Assembly: GCF_011386835.1 (NCBI RefSeq)
Contig: NC_088796.1
Span: forward strand, 88,767,468-88,831,467
DNA length: 64,000 nucleotides
Reading direction: 5' to 3'
Source: Chrysemys picta bellii
Lineage: Eukaryota; Chordata; Testudines; Emydidae
Shown here: piece after piece, positions 21,881 through 32,606 of the stretch
Layout: every line of letters starts with the position of its first letter
How positions within the stretch are numbered: the first letter of the stretch is position 1
Program-made: the position numbers and the translations under genes
The notes under the pieces: generated by a model
The model's input: only the letters and a program-made list of their open reading frames with translations
Databases searched by the model: none
What the model was told of the DNA's origin: nothing

Positions 21881-24800
21881 AGGGGCAGCCCTCATTGTCC
21901 CTTCAATACGCTGAAAGAGGTCATTCTAAACTTGTTTAAATATTTTTGGTATCACACTGTAGTCACTTTCGGTGGGACCTGTGACCCTAATTCACTTAGG
22001 CACTTTTGAAAAAAACTCACCATAAATTCTTATGCATCTAAATGTATTGTGGGTGTATATTGGTAAACAGGTACCTGATACATGGAGAAGAAAAACAACA
22101 ACAACAACTGGATCTATCCCTGTGTGTCCTGGTCTTGCCCTTCAGTATCTGGAGGCCTCGAAAGAGTATATACATGAATGTAGGTGAGCAAATAACCATA
22201 ACAAATAATTTACTCAACAAATTTAGCCTTTATTTATGATATAAAATTCCATTTTCAGTTACCCGGGTCTAGATTTCAGTGGAGTTACTCTGGATTTACA
22301 ACTGTGTAAACAACAGCAGAATTTGGCCCACGGCATTATTTCAGTTCTTGATCTGAAAGACTGAAACTTTTGAAGAAGACACAGGGGCTTTGAACTAATG
22401 AGGTTAACCCTGGGGGGAGACCTACGGTACCTAGCATTATTTGTAGTGTGATCAAAGCATTTTTTGGTTGAGACACTAGGCATATTAGAGTCCAGTTAGA
22501 GAAAACAATTGTTATTAGACAGTTATTTCTCTAGTGAAGACAAAGATTCAGAAACAGTGAGTAAAAAAGAACAATTAGGGAATTTTAGAAATTATTTATC
22601 TGTTGGGCCATACAGGCTTTGTCTGTGGCTTCGTTCCTGGAAAACTTAGAGTAAACTGTAAGATTTACTGACTGGATGTAGAGTCTGTGTAATTTTTTAT
22701 TATCTCATTCACAAATAACTGTAATGGTGCTCGGGCCTAATTGGGAAAGGTATGGCTGAGTTTTCTCTGGTTTCTCCAAATCTTTCTGTGCTAACAAAGG
22801 CAAGGGCTTTTAGGAACCATGCTCCTCCGCCTGTATCAAGCAGCATGCCATCCTGTATAAAGTATTCCTGCAAATATACAGCTATGCCAGCTTAAAATTC
22901 TCTTTCCACAAGCATTCATGGGATCAAAGCTCAGTTTCTAGAATGCTTTCAGAAAGTGGACACAAAAGGGACTAATGGAATATTATTTTTAAGTTTGAGC
23001 AAATAGTTGCAGAAATGTTTTTCATTGTTCACCTAGCTCTACATGTTATCCAAGGGTGACCACTCTGGAGCCCAAAAGCCAAATGTGGCCCACTGCTGTT
23101 CAAATGAAAATGGACAGTTATTCTGGGAGTTGTAGATTTGCCCATAAGCACTGAGGACAGCTGAGAGGGGAACAACAAAGGAGCTGTATGCAGGCCCCCA
23201 ATCTGGACTTGGTTTTACATCACCCCTAACCCCAAAGTAAGGCCTAAGGGTACTCTAAACTACACCTGTTTTTCATTGTCCTCTGGGGCTGTTACATCAC
23301 TGGAGATTGCTGGAACAAAATGTGCTCCAGCCATACCCCCTTCCTACCCTTGGAACTTCTCCTATGACAGGGGATTAAGAGCGGGTGGTATAGAATGGGC
23401 TATGCCAGGTCCACTGCAGCTGAAGATTCTTCCACAATGTGGCAGCTTTAAGTCTCTTTTTGTTGCCAAAAAGGGCTTAGATCTTGCCCATAGTCTGTTT
23501 TGGCAGGACCTACATTAAAAATAAGGATAGCTATAGTAAATCAGATATGGCCTTTGGGCTCCTGAAATGTTGCTAATATTACCTAACTAAAGCACATTGA
23601 AGTTAATAGGAGTCCTTGCATTGACTTCAGTTGTCTTTGGATTGAGCTCATGGTCCTTAATTAGGCAAAATTTACAGCATAAACAATTCTGAAATTAACT
23701 GGGATGGGGTTTTTTTTCTTTAGTTCAATTGTCACTTCTATATTCTGTCTGAGCATTCATTTAAAAATGAGGCAGAAATATAGATTGCTTAAAATCTGGA
23801 AATAATTAATGTACAACTATTCTATTGTCTGTTTTGGTTCTATATGATGATAATAACATAAGTACGCATGATGCCATTGTTTCTGAAATGTTAACATAGT
23901 AGCTCATGATAGATTTGAATTTTAACATTTGATTTAATGAGAGGACATAAATACTGCAGAAACATCAGTGAAAGTGCCAAGGCTCAAGGCTAGAATAAAA
24001 AGCGATGAAACCAAAAATGCTGTTTGCTGGGAAATGGTGACATTAATTGCTCATCTTGGGAGATAATCGGTAACTAACACTTGGCCAACAAGGCAATCTA
24101 ATTTATGGAGGAGAAAACTACAATTTCTTATTTGAAGTTTCAAAATACTAAAATCATAAATCCTTAGAAGGGGTCATGCTTTCAAAGCTAATTTAACCTT
24201 TTACATGCTAGTAGCTCTATTCTATTCATATTATACTAGTCTGAAATTCCTTGTGTAATGCAGAGGATACACACACATACATTTGCAAAGAAAATCATTA
24301 ATGCCATACTAAAGCTGGGACTTTAAATACAAAAACCAAAAAACATAAACCTACCAACCAACTAACCAAACAAAACAAAAAACAAACAAACAAATGGAGG
24401 AAACCTTTAACTAACAGGTTTACTTTTTAAAAATAACTGCTTATAAATAACTGTGGCTGAATGTTTAGTGTGAAGGAAAAGTAATAAACGTTATAACATA
24501 GTAGCTAGGCTTGCTTTTTTCCTAGGTTTTCTATTCTCCCATTTGTTTCAGATTTGTTAAAAAAGAAAAAGAATGTGAAAGACACGGTTTCAGAAACACA
24601 CTGCCACTTTAAGAGGATACAACATGCCTATTAATAATTGTATTACTCCTCTATTATTGTTAAGAATAATGAAGGAATGGCAGCATTGGCCCTGAGCTGA
24701 ATTTATCCTGAAATGTTTTCAATTAACTCTTGGCACCGTCAGGAAAGCTTCAAACCTTTCCCATGCTGAAATATGGAAAATCTGCAGGGAACATCTCAGC

Positions 24801-25560
24801 AGGAGTGGAATTTCATTAAAACAAGCACATCATAATTCAACGACTTCTGCACCCTCTTTAAGCCTTTCTATTGATAAGGAGTCCGAGGCGATTTTTATGG
24901 ATTTGCAAAGAGAAATGATTTCATAAGATCTTTTCAGAGAGTTTGTTTTGGCCCAGGCCTTTGACTTATTATCTGCTCTCTGATGAAAAAATGGTAAGAC
25001 ATTTGGCATAACTGTGACTACTAGATAAGAGGCAGAACTGACGAGACTTTAGGAGAGACTTTATCCTTCAGACAACTCCTTTCTGTAGTCTCTGTAGGAA
25101 CTGACGCCACAACTATTTTTCCCAGATCTTTTAAAACTGAAATGCCATTGTAACCTGCACTTTTGAATGACCCATCTGGAGACCAAAAAAAACAAAACAA
25201 AACGAAAACCATTTAAATTTCTTTGTAAATATACATTTAATTATATGATCTCAATGTAATAAAATGTATATTCTCATGTCCACGACAAACAAAATTACCA
25301 TCTATGTGGGATTTATGAAGGAAATCTTTTAAAAGATGGGGAATGTGCAATATTTATTCAGTGCAAAGTACTTGCTGTGTGTTTTTTTCCTGCCCTCACT
25401 GTTCTCTCCCTTCATCCCTTTTACTTCTTCTAGGTGGTCAGTTGTCTCTTCTTCATGACGCATCCAAAGAGTCAGGAAAAAGAGAAACAATTTAAAAAAC
25501 TACTGTCATCCATTATTGGTCACTGGAGACAAAACAAAGACACAAGTGCTCCTATGGGTA
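21881..25560. other. intergenic, no gene recognised
   Basis: 3.7 kb without a supportable gene or large repeat. A 'gtggagttactctggattta ... agaatttggccca' foldback remnant lies at about 22277-22330. The part 24560-25010 has the even base composition and lack of repeats of a conserved non-coding element, but this cannot be tested here. Confidence 0.45.
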
Positions 25561-25687
25561 GACACAGGACTGGGTGTAAGGAGATCTAGGATCTGTATTT
25601 GGTTCTGCCACTGTGAGACCTTTGACAAGTTATTCAACTGTCCCCTCGGCTTCCCTGTCTTTAAATAGAGATATAATACTTACCTAC
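25561..25687 (+). repeat. MIR-type SINE core
   Basis: The order 'ttggttctgccactgtgaga', 'cctttgacaagttattcaac', 'ttccctgtctttaaatagag', 'ataatacttacct' matches the conserved core of MIR elements (tRNA-derived CORE-SINEs). It is well diverged and hence old. Confidence 0.8.
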
Positions 25688-25699
25688 AGAAATGGGTCT

Positions 25700-25938
25700 C
25701 AACTTTTTCACCACTTGGGACCTCAAAAACACCCAAGTTTCTTGATATGTCTCACCCAACCACACTATCATATACCAGATATAGATGGCCTACAGAGCTT
25801 CCTTTACAGAGAAATACTAGAGATGTGACTTCCATGAGCTACTTCAATGCACTGCCAAATGTAGCTGAGCTAGTCTCAGGTAAGGTATGTTACACAAACC
25901 GCCATGTAATGGCAAATACAGTTTAGCATTCCATTACA
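25700..25938 (-). repeat. putative 3' LTR of the gypsy remnant
   Basis: On the - strand an LTR-like TG start ('tgtaatggaatgctaaactg') begins at 25938, directly after a polypurine tract at 25939-25950 ('gaaggggggat' on the - strand). That is the arrangement expected at the 3' LTR of a Ty3/gypsy element. The far end of the LTR is not clear and no second LTR is seen. Confidence 0.55.
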
Positions 25939-27480
25939 TCCCCCCTTCAAGTTTTACATTCCTATCACTTACAAAATGTTACAAAATGTCCATTATCACA
26001 CTGTCTTTAAAGATCAGCATATATCACTCTGTCAGATATCTCTGAATCATACTGGCTTTCTAATTATACAACTTGACCATATAACAACTTGGTCATCTGG
26101 CTGTCCAGAGTTGCACTGACTCTCTGGTCGGTTTGGAATCTTTGAGTCGTCATCTTCTTCTTGTTCTACATCTACCACCTCTAGAGTTTGCTCTGTTGAT
26201 TGTTCTTTCTGAGGAACAAACCCTAGATGTTGTTGATTGCTGTTAAACTCTCCACTATCAGCCTCAATCACGAGGGTCGGCTCCAGGCACCAGCTGAGCA
26301 AGCAGGTGCTTGGGACGGCCAAGGGGAAGGGGCGGCATGTCGGGCTCTTCAGCGGCAATTCGGCAAAGGGTCCCTGTCCCTTTTCGAGGGAAGGACCTGC
26401 TGCCGAATTGCCGCCGAAGAAGAAGAAAGTGGCGTGGTGGAGCTGCCGCCGATCGCGATCGCAGCTTTTTTTTTTTTTCTTCTTCGCTGCTTGGGGCTGC
26501 AAAAACCCTGGAGCTGGCCCTGTCAATCACATATGATCTGGGCGATTAATTCGTTTTCTTTATGCCAGCTGGCATTCCTCATCCTTTTTCTCCATCCAGT
26601 TTGATGCAAACACAGTCATTAGATTCTAGACTAAGCAGATCTCTAACTAAATGACATCTGTTATAAAAGTGTTCATAAAGTCTTTTTGCCTTTTTATTTG
26701 ATTTGGCTATTCTCTTCATGTCTGGCCACTTTGGAGATTGGAAAAGAACTTGAGTTAGGACAGTAGTTCTGAGTTCTCCTCCCATCAGGATTTGTGCTGG
26801 ATTATATCCAGTAGCTGCTGGTGGAGTTGAACTGTAGCTCAGCAGAGCAAGGAATGTATCTTCCTGCTGTAGGATTTTCTTGGCTGTCTGTACAGCTCTT
26901 TCAGTGTCTCCATTCACTTGTGGGCAATGCGGGCTGCTAATAATATGATCAAAATCATATTTAGTTTGGAATTACTTAAATTCCTCTGGGATGAATTGTG
27001 GTCCATTGTCCATCACTAGTTGTTCTTGAATACCAAAATGAGCAAAAGTGCACTTCAGTTTCTTGATAATACTGTGTCATATTAAGTCTTTCAAGTACAT
27101 TACTTCTAGATACCTACAAACATAGTCCACTATGACTAGGTATAATGATGTCCTCTGAATTCACATAAATCTGCAGTTAGTTTCCTCCAAGATCTGTCCG
27201 GTAGAGGTATTGTTATTAAATGTTCCTTGCATTGGTTTGCTCTGTTATTTCTGCAACATTCGGATGCAGATACTTTATGTCCTTGCTGATGCCTGGCCAG
27301 CACACTGGCTGGTTGGCCCAGTCACCACATTTAGTTAGTACTTGATGTCCCTCATGGATGAGGTTTAGGATTTCTTTTCTCATTTAATTTGGAATTACAA
27401 TGCAATCTCCTTTAATCACGAGTTCATTTAACTTGCTAAATTATCTGCAAAGTAGTTTCTTGTCATTTCCAGGTGAAGTA
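25939..27480 (-). pseudogene. Ty3/gypsy retrotransposon pol remnant (integrase), interrupted
   Basis: On the - strand, integrase pieces appear in order. A zinc-binding region with 'HEGHQVLTKCGDWANQPV' and 'CWPGISKDI' lies at about 27280-27360. A core region contains 'VDY' and then 'DNGPQF' (about 26995-27010). 'SSPHCPQVNGDTERAVQTAK' leads into the frame at 26579-26917, which has the NG-x-x-ERAVQT and 'GYNPAQILMGGELRTT' blocks. A C-terminal tail is at 26047-26265. Stops and frame changes occur throughout. A 251-bp hAT element splits the C-terminal region at 26272-26522. Upstream domains (gag, protease, reverse transcriptase) are absent, so it is a truncated dead copy. A polypurine tract and LTR follow at 25950-25700. 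The integrase would have joined element DNA to host chromosomes. Confidence 0.85.
26272..26522. mobile_element. non-autonomous hAT element (251 bp) inside gypsy
   Basis: An exact 8-bp duplication, tcaatcac, flanks it at 26264-26271 and 26523-26530. The left end 'gagggtcggctccagg' and the right end 'ctggagctggccctg' are inverted copies of a CAGGGCCGGCTCC-type terminus. The inside is GC-rich with internal inverted segments ('ggcaattcggca' and 'tgccgaattgcc') and an A/T run at 26466-26480. It codes for no transposase. It belongs with the element at 28799-29013 by its ends. Confidence 0.92.
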
Positions 27481-28491
27481 AAAATTTTGCTTATAGTTGA
27501 AAAGGATTGTGAGATTGGGACCATGTCAGGGAGAAAATGTCTGTTTTGGGGGGTTGAGTTGTTAATGGGGGGGCTGGTGGGCAGGCTGGTACTCTGTGAG
27601 CCTATGGGTTCACTGCATGCTAAGCAAGGCATCAAGCAATCCTGAGGTAAGTTAACCTATACTAGTGCGATCACATTTACTGTGCTGTCATGCCCCATGT
27701 ACTGCTTCTCCTCTCTGATACCTGAGTGCTTGTGATATGTCTTGCCCTGATATTTCAAATTAACAGAGTGGTGCTATAGAGTCACCAGGGCACACTCATG
27801 CCATTGGAATCCTCGCCAGTTAGGCAAGGGAAGAAAAACTCCTACAGCCAAATCAGCCCAAGTGAAAATCCACAAAGGACCCCTTTCACTGAGTCTCTCA
27901 TCCAACCTTTCAAGAAGGGGTTTTTGCATCCACATACCACTCTCAACCATCTCTATTTAACTGAATACCAATGTGTTGAAACAATCAGAGTAACAGCGAG
28001 GATCTTTTTATTTATTTTTTTCCAGACAGAATCGTATCGCTTGAAGGGAAGAAGTGGCCTTTCCTTACTCCGTTTAGAGAGAAAATGGAGGCACTACTTC
28101 TTCCCCTTCTTCTAGGAGGTCTACAAATAATAAAATGGATGGGGATTAGTCATGACATTTAGAGTCCTTTCAACCTCAGGATACCTGAATTAGTAGTGAA
28201 CGTAAGTAGTTATGAGTGTCCTAAGTGAAATGAATTAGCTGTCTCATTCCAGTTCCCAGTTGATAAGTTTCTACATCACAAACAACCACCACAAATTGCC
28301 ATTAGTTGGCACTTTTGTTGGAAGACTCAGTGGGGAGACAAAGAATTGAATGGGCAAGGAGAGAGAATTATCTTTTTTCCCCATATAGAAGGGCTCTCCT
28401 GATTAATATTAAGGGTAATATTGGTTGGTCAATGTCTGGAAGCCTGCATTGATACTGTCCATGGTGCATCACTTCTGTGGATAGAGGACTT
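27481..28491. other. intergenic, no gene recognised
   Basis: No frame here has recognisable motifs. It follows the truncated edge of the gypsy remnant and may contain further unreadable retrotransposon sequence. Confidence 0.4.
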
Positions 28492-28712
28492 CATGATGAA
28501 GTGGTTAAAGTACAGTAGTGTGGAGTCAGGAGGTCTGGCTTCTTTGGTTCTGACAAAGGCTTGCCGCACGACTGGGCAAGTCACTTATCCTCTCTGTAAT
28601 TTGATTTCTCTAAAAAGTTGAAGAAAGTACCAACCACATGGAGTGTTGCGAGGTTAAATTCATTAATGTTTGTTAAGTACTTGGAGCTCCTCAGGTAGAA
28701 ATTGCTATAGAA
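28492..28712 (+). repeat. MIR-type SINE, nearly full length
   Basis: Tracks MIR from the tRNA-like head ('gaagtggttaaagtacagta', 'gtggagtcaggaggtctggc') through the core ('gactgggcaagtcacttatc', 'ctctctgtaatttgatttct') to the 3' part ('gttgcgaggttaaattcatt', 'aatgtttgttaagtacttgg'). It is one of three MIR copies in the window. Confidence 0.85.
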
Positions 28713-28798
28713 GAACAAATTGTTAAAGGAACACCATCAACTTGAAATCTAGTAAATTTAAAAAAAAAAACCTTAAAAGTGGTTTCTGGTGCTATACT

Positions 28799-29013
28799 CA
28801 GCAGCGGTTCCAGGCACCAGCGCTTCAAGCGAGGGCGGCAATCAGGCAGCCTTCGGCGGCATGCCTGCTGGAGGTCCGCCGGTCCCACGGTTTCGGCAGC
28901 AATTCGGTGGCAGGTACGCCAAAGCCGTGGGACCAGGGATCTCCTGCAGGCGTGCCGCTGAAGGCTGCCTGACTGCCGTGCTTGGAACGGCAAAAAAGCT
29001 AGAGCCACCCTTG
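28799..29013. mobile_element. non-autonomous hAT element (215 bp), long hairpin
   Basis: An exact 8-bp duplication, gctatact, lies at 28791-28798 and 29014-29021. The left end 'cagcagcggttccaggcacc' and the right end 'gctagagccacccttg' correspond to the CAGGGCCGGCTCC termini of the element at 26272, with substitutions. Interior halves 'caggcagccttcggcggcat' and 'gtgccgctgaaggctgcctg' are inverted copies, as are 'ggtcccacggtttcgg' and 'caaagccgtgggacc', so most of it can fold into a hairpin. Confidence 0.9.
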
Positions 29014-29021
29014 GCTATACT

Positions 29022-30357
29022 TGTCTCTGAATCCCTCTACCAATTTTTCTGGTTTTATAAATATATTTCCTATCTTTTAAAATATTTTTCATTCCCCTGT
29101 TGCTGTATGGACAACCCACACAAACAACAACAGAAAATTACTATAGTATGCAAAGGGAACACTGAAACTCACTACACACAGAGTATTGTCAAATGCACAA
29201 AATATATACATCGAAAATCTTTTTTTCCTCTAATGTCTTACACATAAGATCTAAGGTGCTTATAACTAACAATAAAGTTAAAAATAGCTTCAAAGATGTT
29301 ATCTATCTGGCATCTTTCAGAAAAAAAGAAAGAAGAGGGTGCCCTTAATTTTGCTTTTTAACATGGTATCAGTGCACTTAGGTTCTTTGAAATTCTCGAG
29401 GACATCCTTTACAAAATTGAAGTTAGTTACAGATTCCATCTATGAAAAAAGTTTCCCTATCAACATTCTGCTTTAGTATTTACATCATATAAAATGAATG
29501 TTATTGACCCATGTCACGACATCCACTCTATTAATCAAAGCTACAAAACCCCATGAATTCTCTTTCCATTTGTTTGTTTCACCTAGCAGGTATCCTAACA
29601 CAGCCTGGACCTTCCACTGGGACAGTAATCTTCTTATGGACCGCCAAGAGAACATGATATGGGACAGGAGAGAACAAAACATTGAGCATTCTGAATTATT
29701 AAGGGCAAATTCCACTTCAGTCTCTCACTTCCACAAAGAGATTTCTTACACTCTCATCATTAAGGTTCCCACCACTCACAAACCCATCTGGCTCCTGTCA
29801 TAGATTCCTCTCCCTATTAGATTCTTGCCATGATCTTCCTATTTAAAAACCAAAATTTGCATTTTAACTTCTCTGCTCTTGGCCCCTCTAGCATTTTGGC
29901 ATCTGGTCTAGTGTTCTGTTTCCTCTCGTTTTGCTTTCCCACTATTTGGAGAGATTAAAGCAGTACTGTGTGTAAGGCGGCAATCCCAGAACTCACTCAC
30001 TCATCCTCAATTCAGTATCATAATCATCATTACTTATGAACACCAGTGGATGATCAGTTCCATTGTGAGAGGCACCGGGAAGACAAAGACAGTCCCTGCC
30101 AAGCCACAACCCACTTTTGGGCCAGACCCACAAATTAAGGACCATTGATCTAGCCCATTCCCTGGATTATGGCTTTAATTTCAGATTTTTATAGGCTTCT
30201 GAGATTAATAGAGCTTGCTTTTACATAATACCTTCCATACTTAAAGTATGTCAAAGAGCTTTGGAAAGCAGTGATTTAGACACTGGGAGTGCAGTGACAT
30301 CATAAACCCAGAAACCGGTCCAGTAACAGCAATTATGAGATCAGCAAAGTGGGGCTA
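29022..30357. other. intergenic, no gene recognised
   Basis: No supportable gene. Around 30190-30340 the phrases 'cttttacataataccttcca' and 'gtcaaagagctttggaaagc' hint at an old SINE, too diverged to call. Confidence 0.4.
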
Positions 30358-30435
30358 GATTTTCAGAGGAGCTGAGTACCATAGCTCCAACTGGCATCAA
30401 TGGAAACTGCAGGTGTTCAGCTCCTCTGAAAAATC
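30358..30435. repeat. short foldback repeat
   Basis: Arms 'gattttcagaggagctga' (30358-30375) and 'tcagctcctctgaaaaatc' (30417-30435) are inverted copies differing by one extra A. The centre contains a decayed 'catcaatggaaactgc'. This is the best preserved of several foldback elements in the window with a CATTGACTTCAATGG-type centre. Confidence 0.8.
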
Positions 30436-31467
30436 AGCCTTCTTGTACGTTCAGCTATAGCTCACATACAGCCATGGACATTATAATTCATTTCTTTTAA
30501 GTCTGAGAGAAAATAGGTGACTAAGACATGAGGGTTATAACCTACTCCTTTTAAAAGGTCCAATGGGATCTTTAACTTCCCTTTCAACAGCCATCAGAAG
30601 CAGGAAAAAACCCCACCTCTATTTAATATCTTATTCAAACATTGTCACCTGTAACTGTACAGCAGCATGTAGCAATATAATGGAGTGTTCACATTGGGCA
30701 TGTTTAAATACAATTGTGAGGAATCAAATTAGCTGACACAATGCTGGCCAGGACCGATGGGTCTACACTGACCAGCTGGTGTTGGTTAAACCCTACTGGG
30801 GACAGTTTTCCCAGTGAAGGTAAACCCTGGTAAGAAATTATGAGACCTTAACATGGAGGGATAATTAAAAGGTTGAAATGGAAAACTCGTACCAAGTGGC
30901 ATTGGGTAGTAAATTGAGATGCATCAGATTAAACAGATGATGGTAGTACAGATGAATACTAAATCCTCATTTTAGCTCTGAAATGCCTTCTAGAGGACAA
31001 AGCTACTGTTGTTTAACTAAATGTATTTCATGTTCTGAAATAATTTATTAGTGGTGTGGCTGCTGTGGCATGTTTCCCCATCTCCTCACTGGATACTATC
31101 ATGTGTAGTTTCAATAATGCTGGATTTTGCTTATTAATTCATACAATCTGCTACTGCTTTTTGACACTTTAGACATAAACTCTGTTTTCTCTCTAAAATG
31201 AAATATATTCATTAGTGTATTTTCAAGTACCAGTTTGGATCACAGCCACCCCAGGAAGGATTTGCATTTAAAAATGAAATGATTGACATGAGGCATAAAT
31301 CTTTTTGTCTACTCTGGTCAGATTCTTATATAGTCTTCATCACAGTTGTAGATGAGATCCTTCCAGGAGCGCATTGAGTAATGTAAGTAGAATCTGTCAT
31401 GTGTGGTTCTTTCTTTCTCTCTTCTTTTTCACAAGAAGATTTTTTTTTGGAGGGGTTATCTCTGTTT
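30436..31467. other. intergenic, no gene recognised
   Basis: AT-rich sequence without recognisable genes or large repeats. Confidence 0.4.
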
Positions 31468-31509
31468 TTTTAAATAATAATATAATATAATATAATATAA
31501 TATAATATA
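31468..31509. repeat. (TATAA)n microsatellite
   Basis: 'taataataatataatataat...' with about six pentamer units. It lies just beyond the 3' side of the - strand protein-like remnant at 31560-32160 and might derive from a poly(A)-type tail. Confidence 0.85.
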
Positions 31510-31559
31510 CACTGCACTATATGTTTATATTAGCAAAAACAAGGTCAAAGAAATACATC

Positions 31560-32160
31560 ATCCCTTGCAGTTGATGTTGTGATGGTCCTTAGTTCCTGTG
31601 GCTATTTGTTCTATAGTCTTGGACTGGCCCCTGAGAAATTTCTGTCTCCTGCACAGAGGAGCTTTATCTCTAGCAATAAATAGGCAGCTCTGTAATGCCT
31701 GAGGAGCAGAGCTCCTGACTACCATTCTCATTTTGGTGCTCAAGGCAAATTTCTGGGTATCCCGTGCCCAAACTGCACTTCATGAATTTTACTGGTATGT
31801 CATTATTGATTAAACGATGAGAATTGGTTTCTTTCACACCTCTCAGATAATCCGTAGAGGGAGCTGTTAAATCCAGTCCATTATACTGCTTGATGTGTTG
31901 TGCAAGATGATGTAGAAAAATGGCAACAGGGTAGGAGCCTTGTAGCTTTTTCACCTTCTTCTGGACTACTGAGTAGCTATCAATCAGCCTTTAGCACCAG
32001 GGATCTGATCTTTCACCATTAAGTCAATGGTAGTTTTGTCATTAACTTCAAGGAGTGAAGAACTGGGGGAGTTTGAGAATATCACGTACAATAATTTTCT
32101 TGTAGTTGCAGCCAAGCAAGCTTTGATTGGTCTTTTCTGTGTTAAATAAGGTAGCATGCA
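31560..32160 (-). pseudogene. decayed protein-like sequence of unknown identity
   Basis: The - strand reads as a plausible protein for about 95 codons (31670-31954 plus about 12 codons upstream), with balanced composition and segments such as 'SYPVAIFLHHLAQHIKQYNG' and 'VKFMKCSLGTGYPEICLEHQ'. Upstream (to about 32160) another frame continues in protein-like style ('SSSLLEVNDKTTIDLMVKDQ'), broken by a stop and a one-base shift near 31995. No splice sites are evident, and A/T-rich tail-like sequence follows on the 3' side. A processed pseudogene or an unrecognised transposon protein are both possible. I cannot name the parent gene. Confidence 0.4.
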
Positions 32161-32390
32161 AAAGTATTGTATCCCTTGATACAGGTAAGTATATGAATGT
32201 TGTGCACTCCACCTACAAGTGGTTGTATATATATTCTTTTAAATGCATAGTTATTGTTTAATAAATCCAACTCTAAACTTGTATTTCTTAATGTATGTAC
32301 CATTTCACTTTAAACCATATATTATTCTTTGATTTTGTGAAGCACAACACAAGTTTGGTAATAACAATATATTATATAACTTATTCTTAT

Positions 32391-32606
32391 GTGGCCCCCA
32401 TTATCATAGTATCTGAGTGCTTCACAATCTTTAATGTATTTATCCTCACAATTCCCCTGGTAGATAGGGAAGTATTATCCCCATTATACAGATGAGGAAC
32501 TGAGGCACAGAAAGACTAGGTGACTAGCCAAAGATCACACAGGAAGTCTGAGGTAGGGCAAGAATTGAGCCCATGTCTGAGTCCTAAGCTCATGCCTGAA
32601 TCACTG
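32391..32606 (-). repeat. MIR-type SINE, reverse orientation
   Basis: On the + strand one reads 'tatctgagtgcttcacaatc', 'gtattatccccattatacag', 'atgaggaactgaggcacaga', 'agatcacacaggaagtctga', 'tgagcccatgtctgagtcc', the reverse complement of the MIR core and 3' part. Old and diverged. Confidence 0.85.

Noticed and set aside
25690..25740. Possible hAT terminus 'ggtctcaactttttcaccac'
   Set aside because: It resembles a GTTCTCAACCTTTTTC end, but no partner end or duplication is visible. It overlaps the putative gypsy LTR.
26227..26604. Overlapping open frames on both strands near 26.3 kb
   Set aside because: They lie within the GC-rich hAT element and its junction with gypsy. They are mutually overlapping and of low complexity.
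30185..30345. Possible additional MIR/SINE copy
   Set aside because: Only two short phrases resemble known SINE text, which is too little to support a call.
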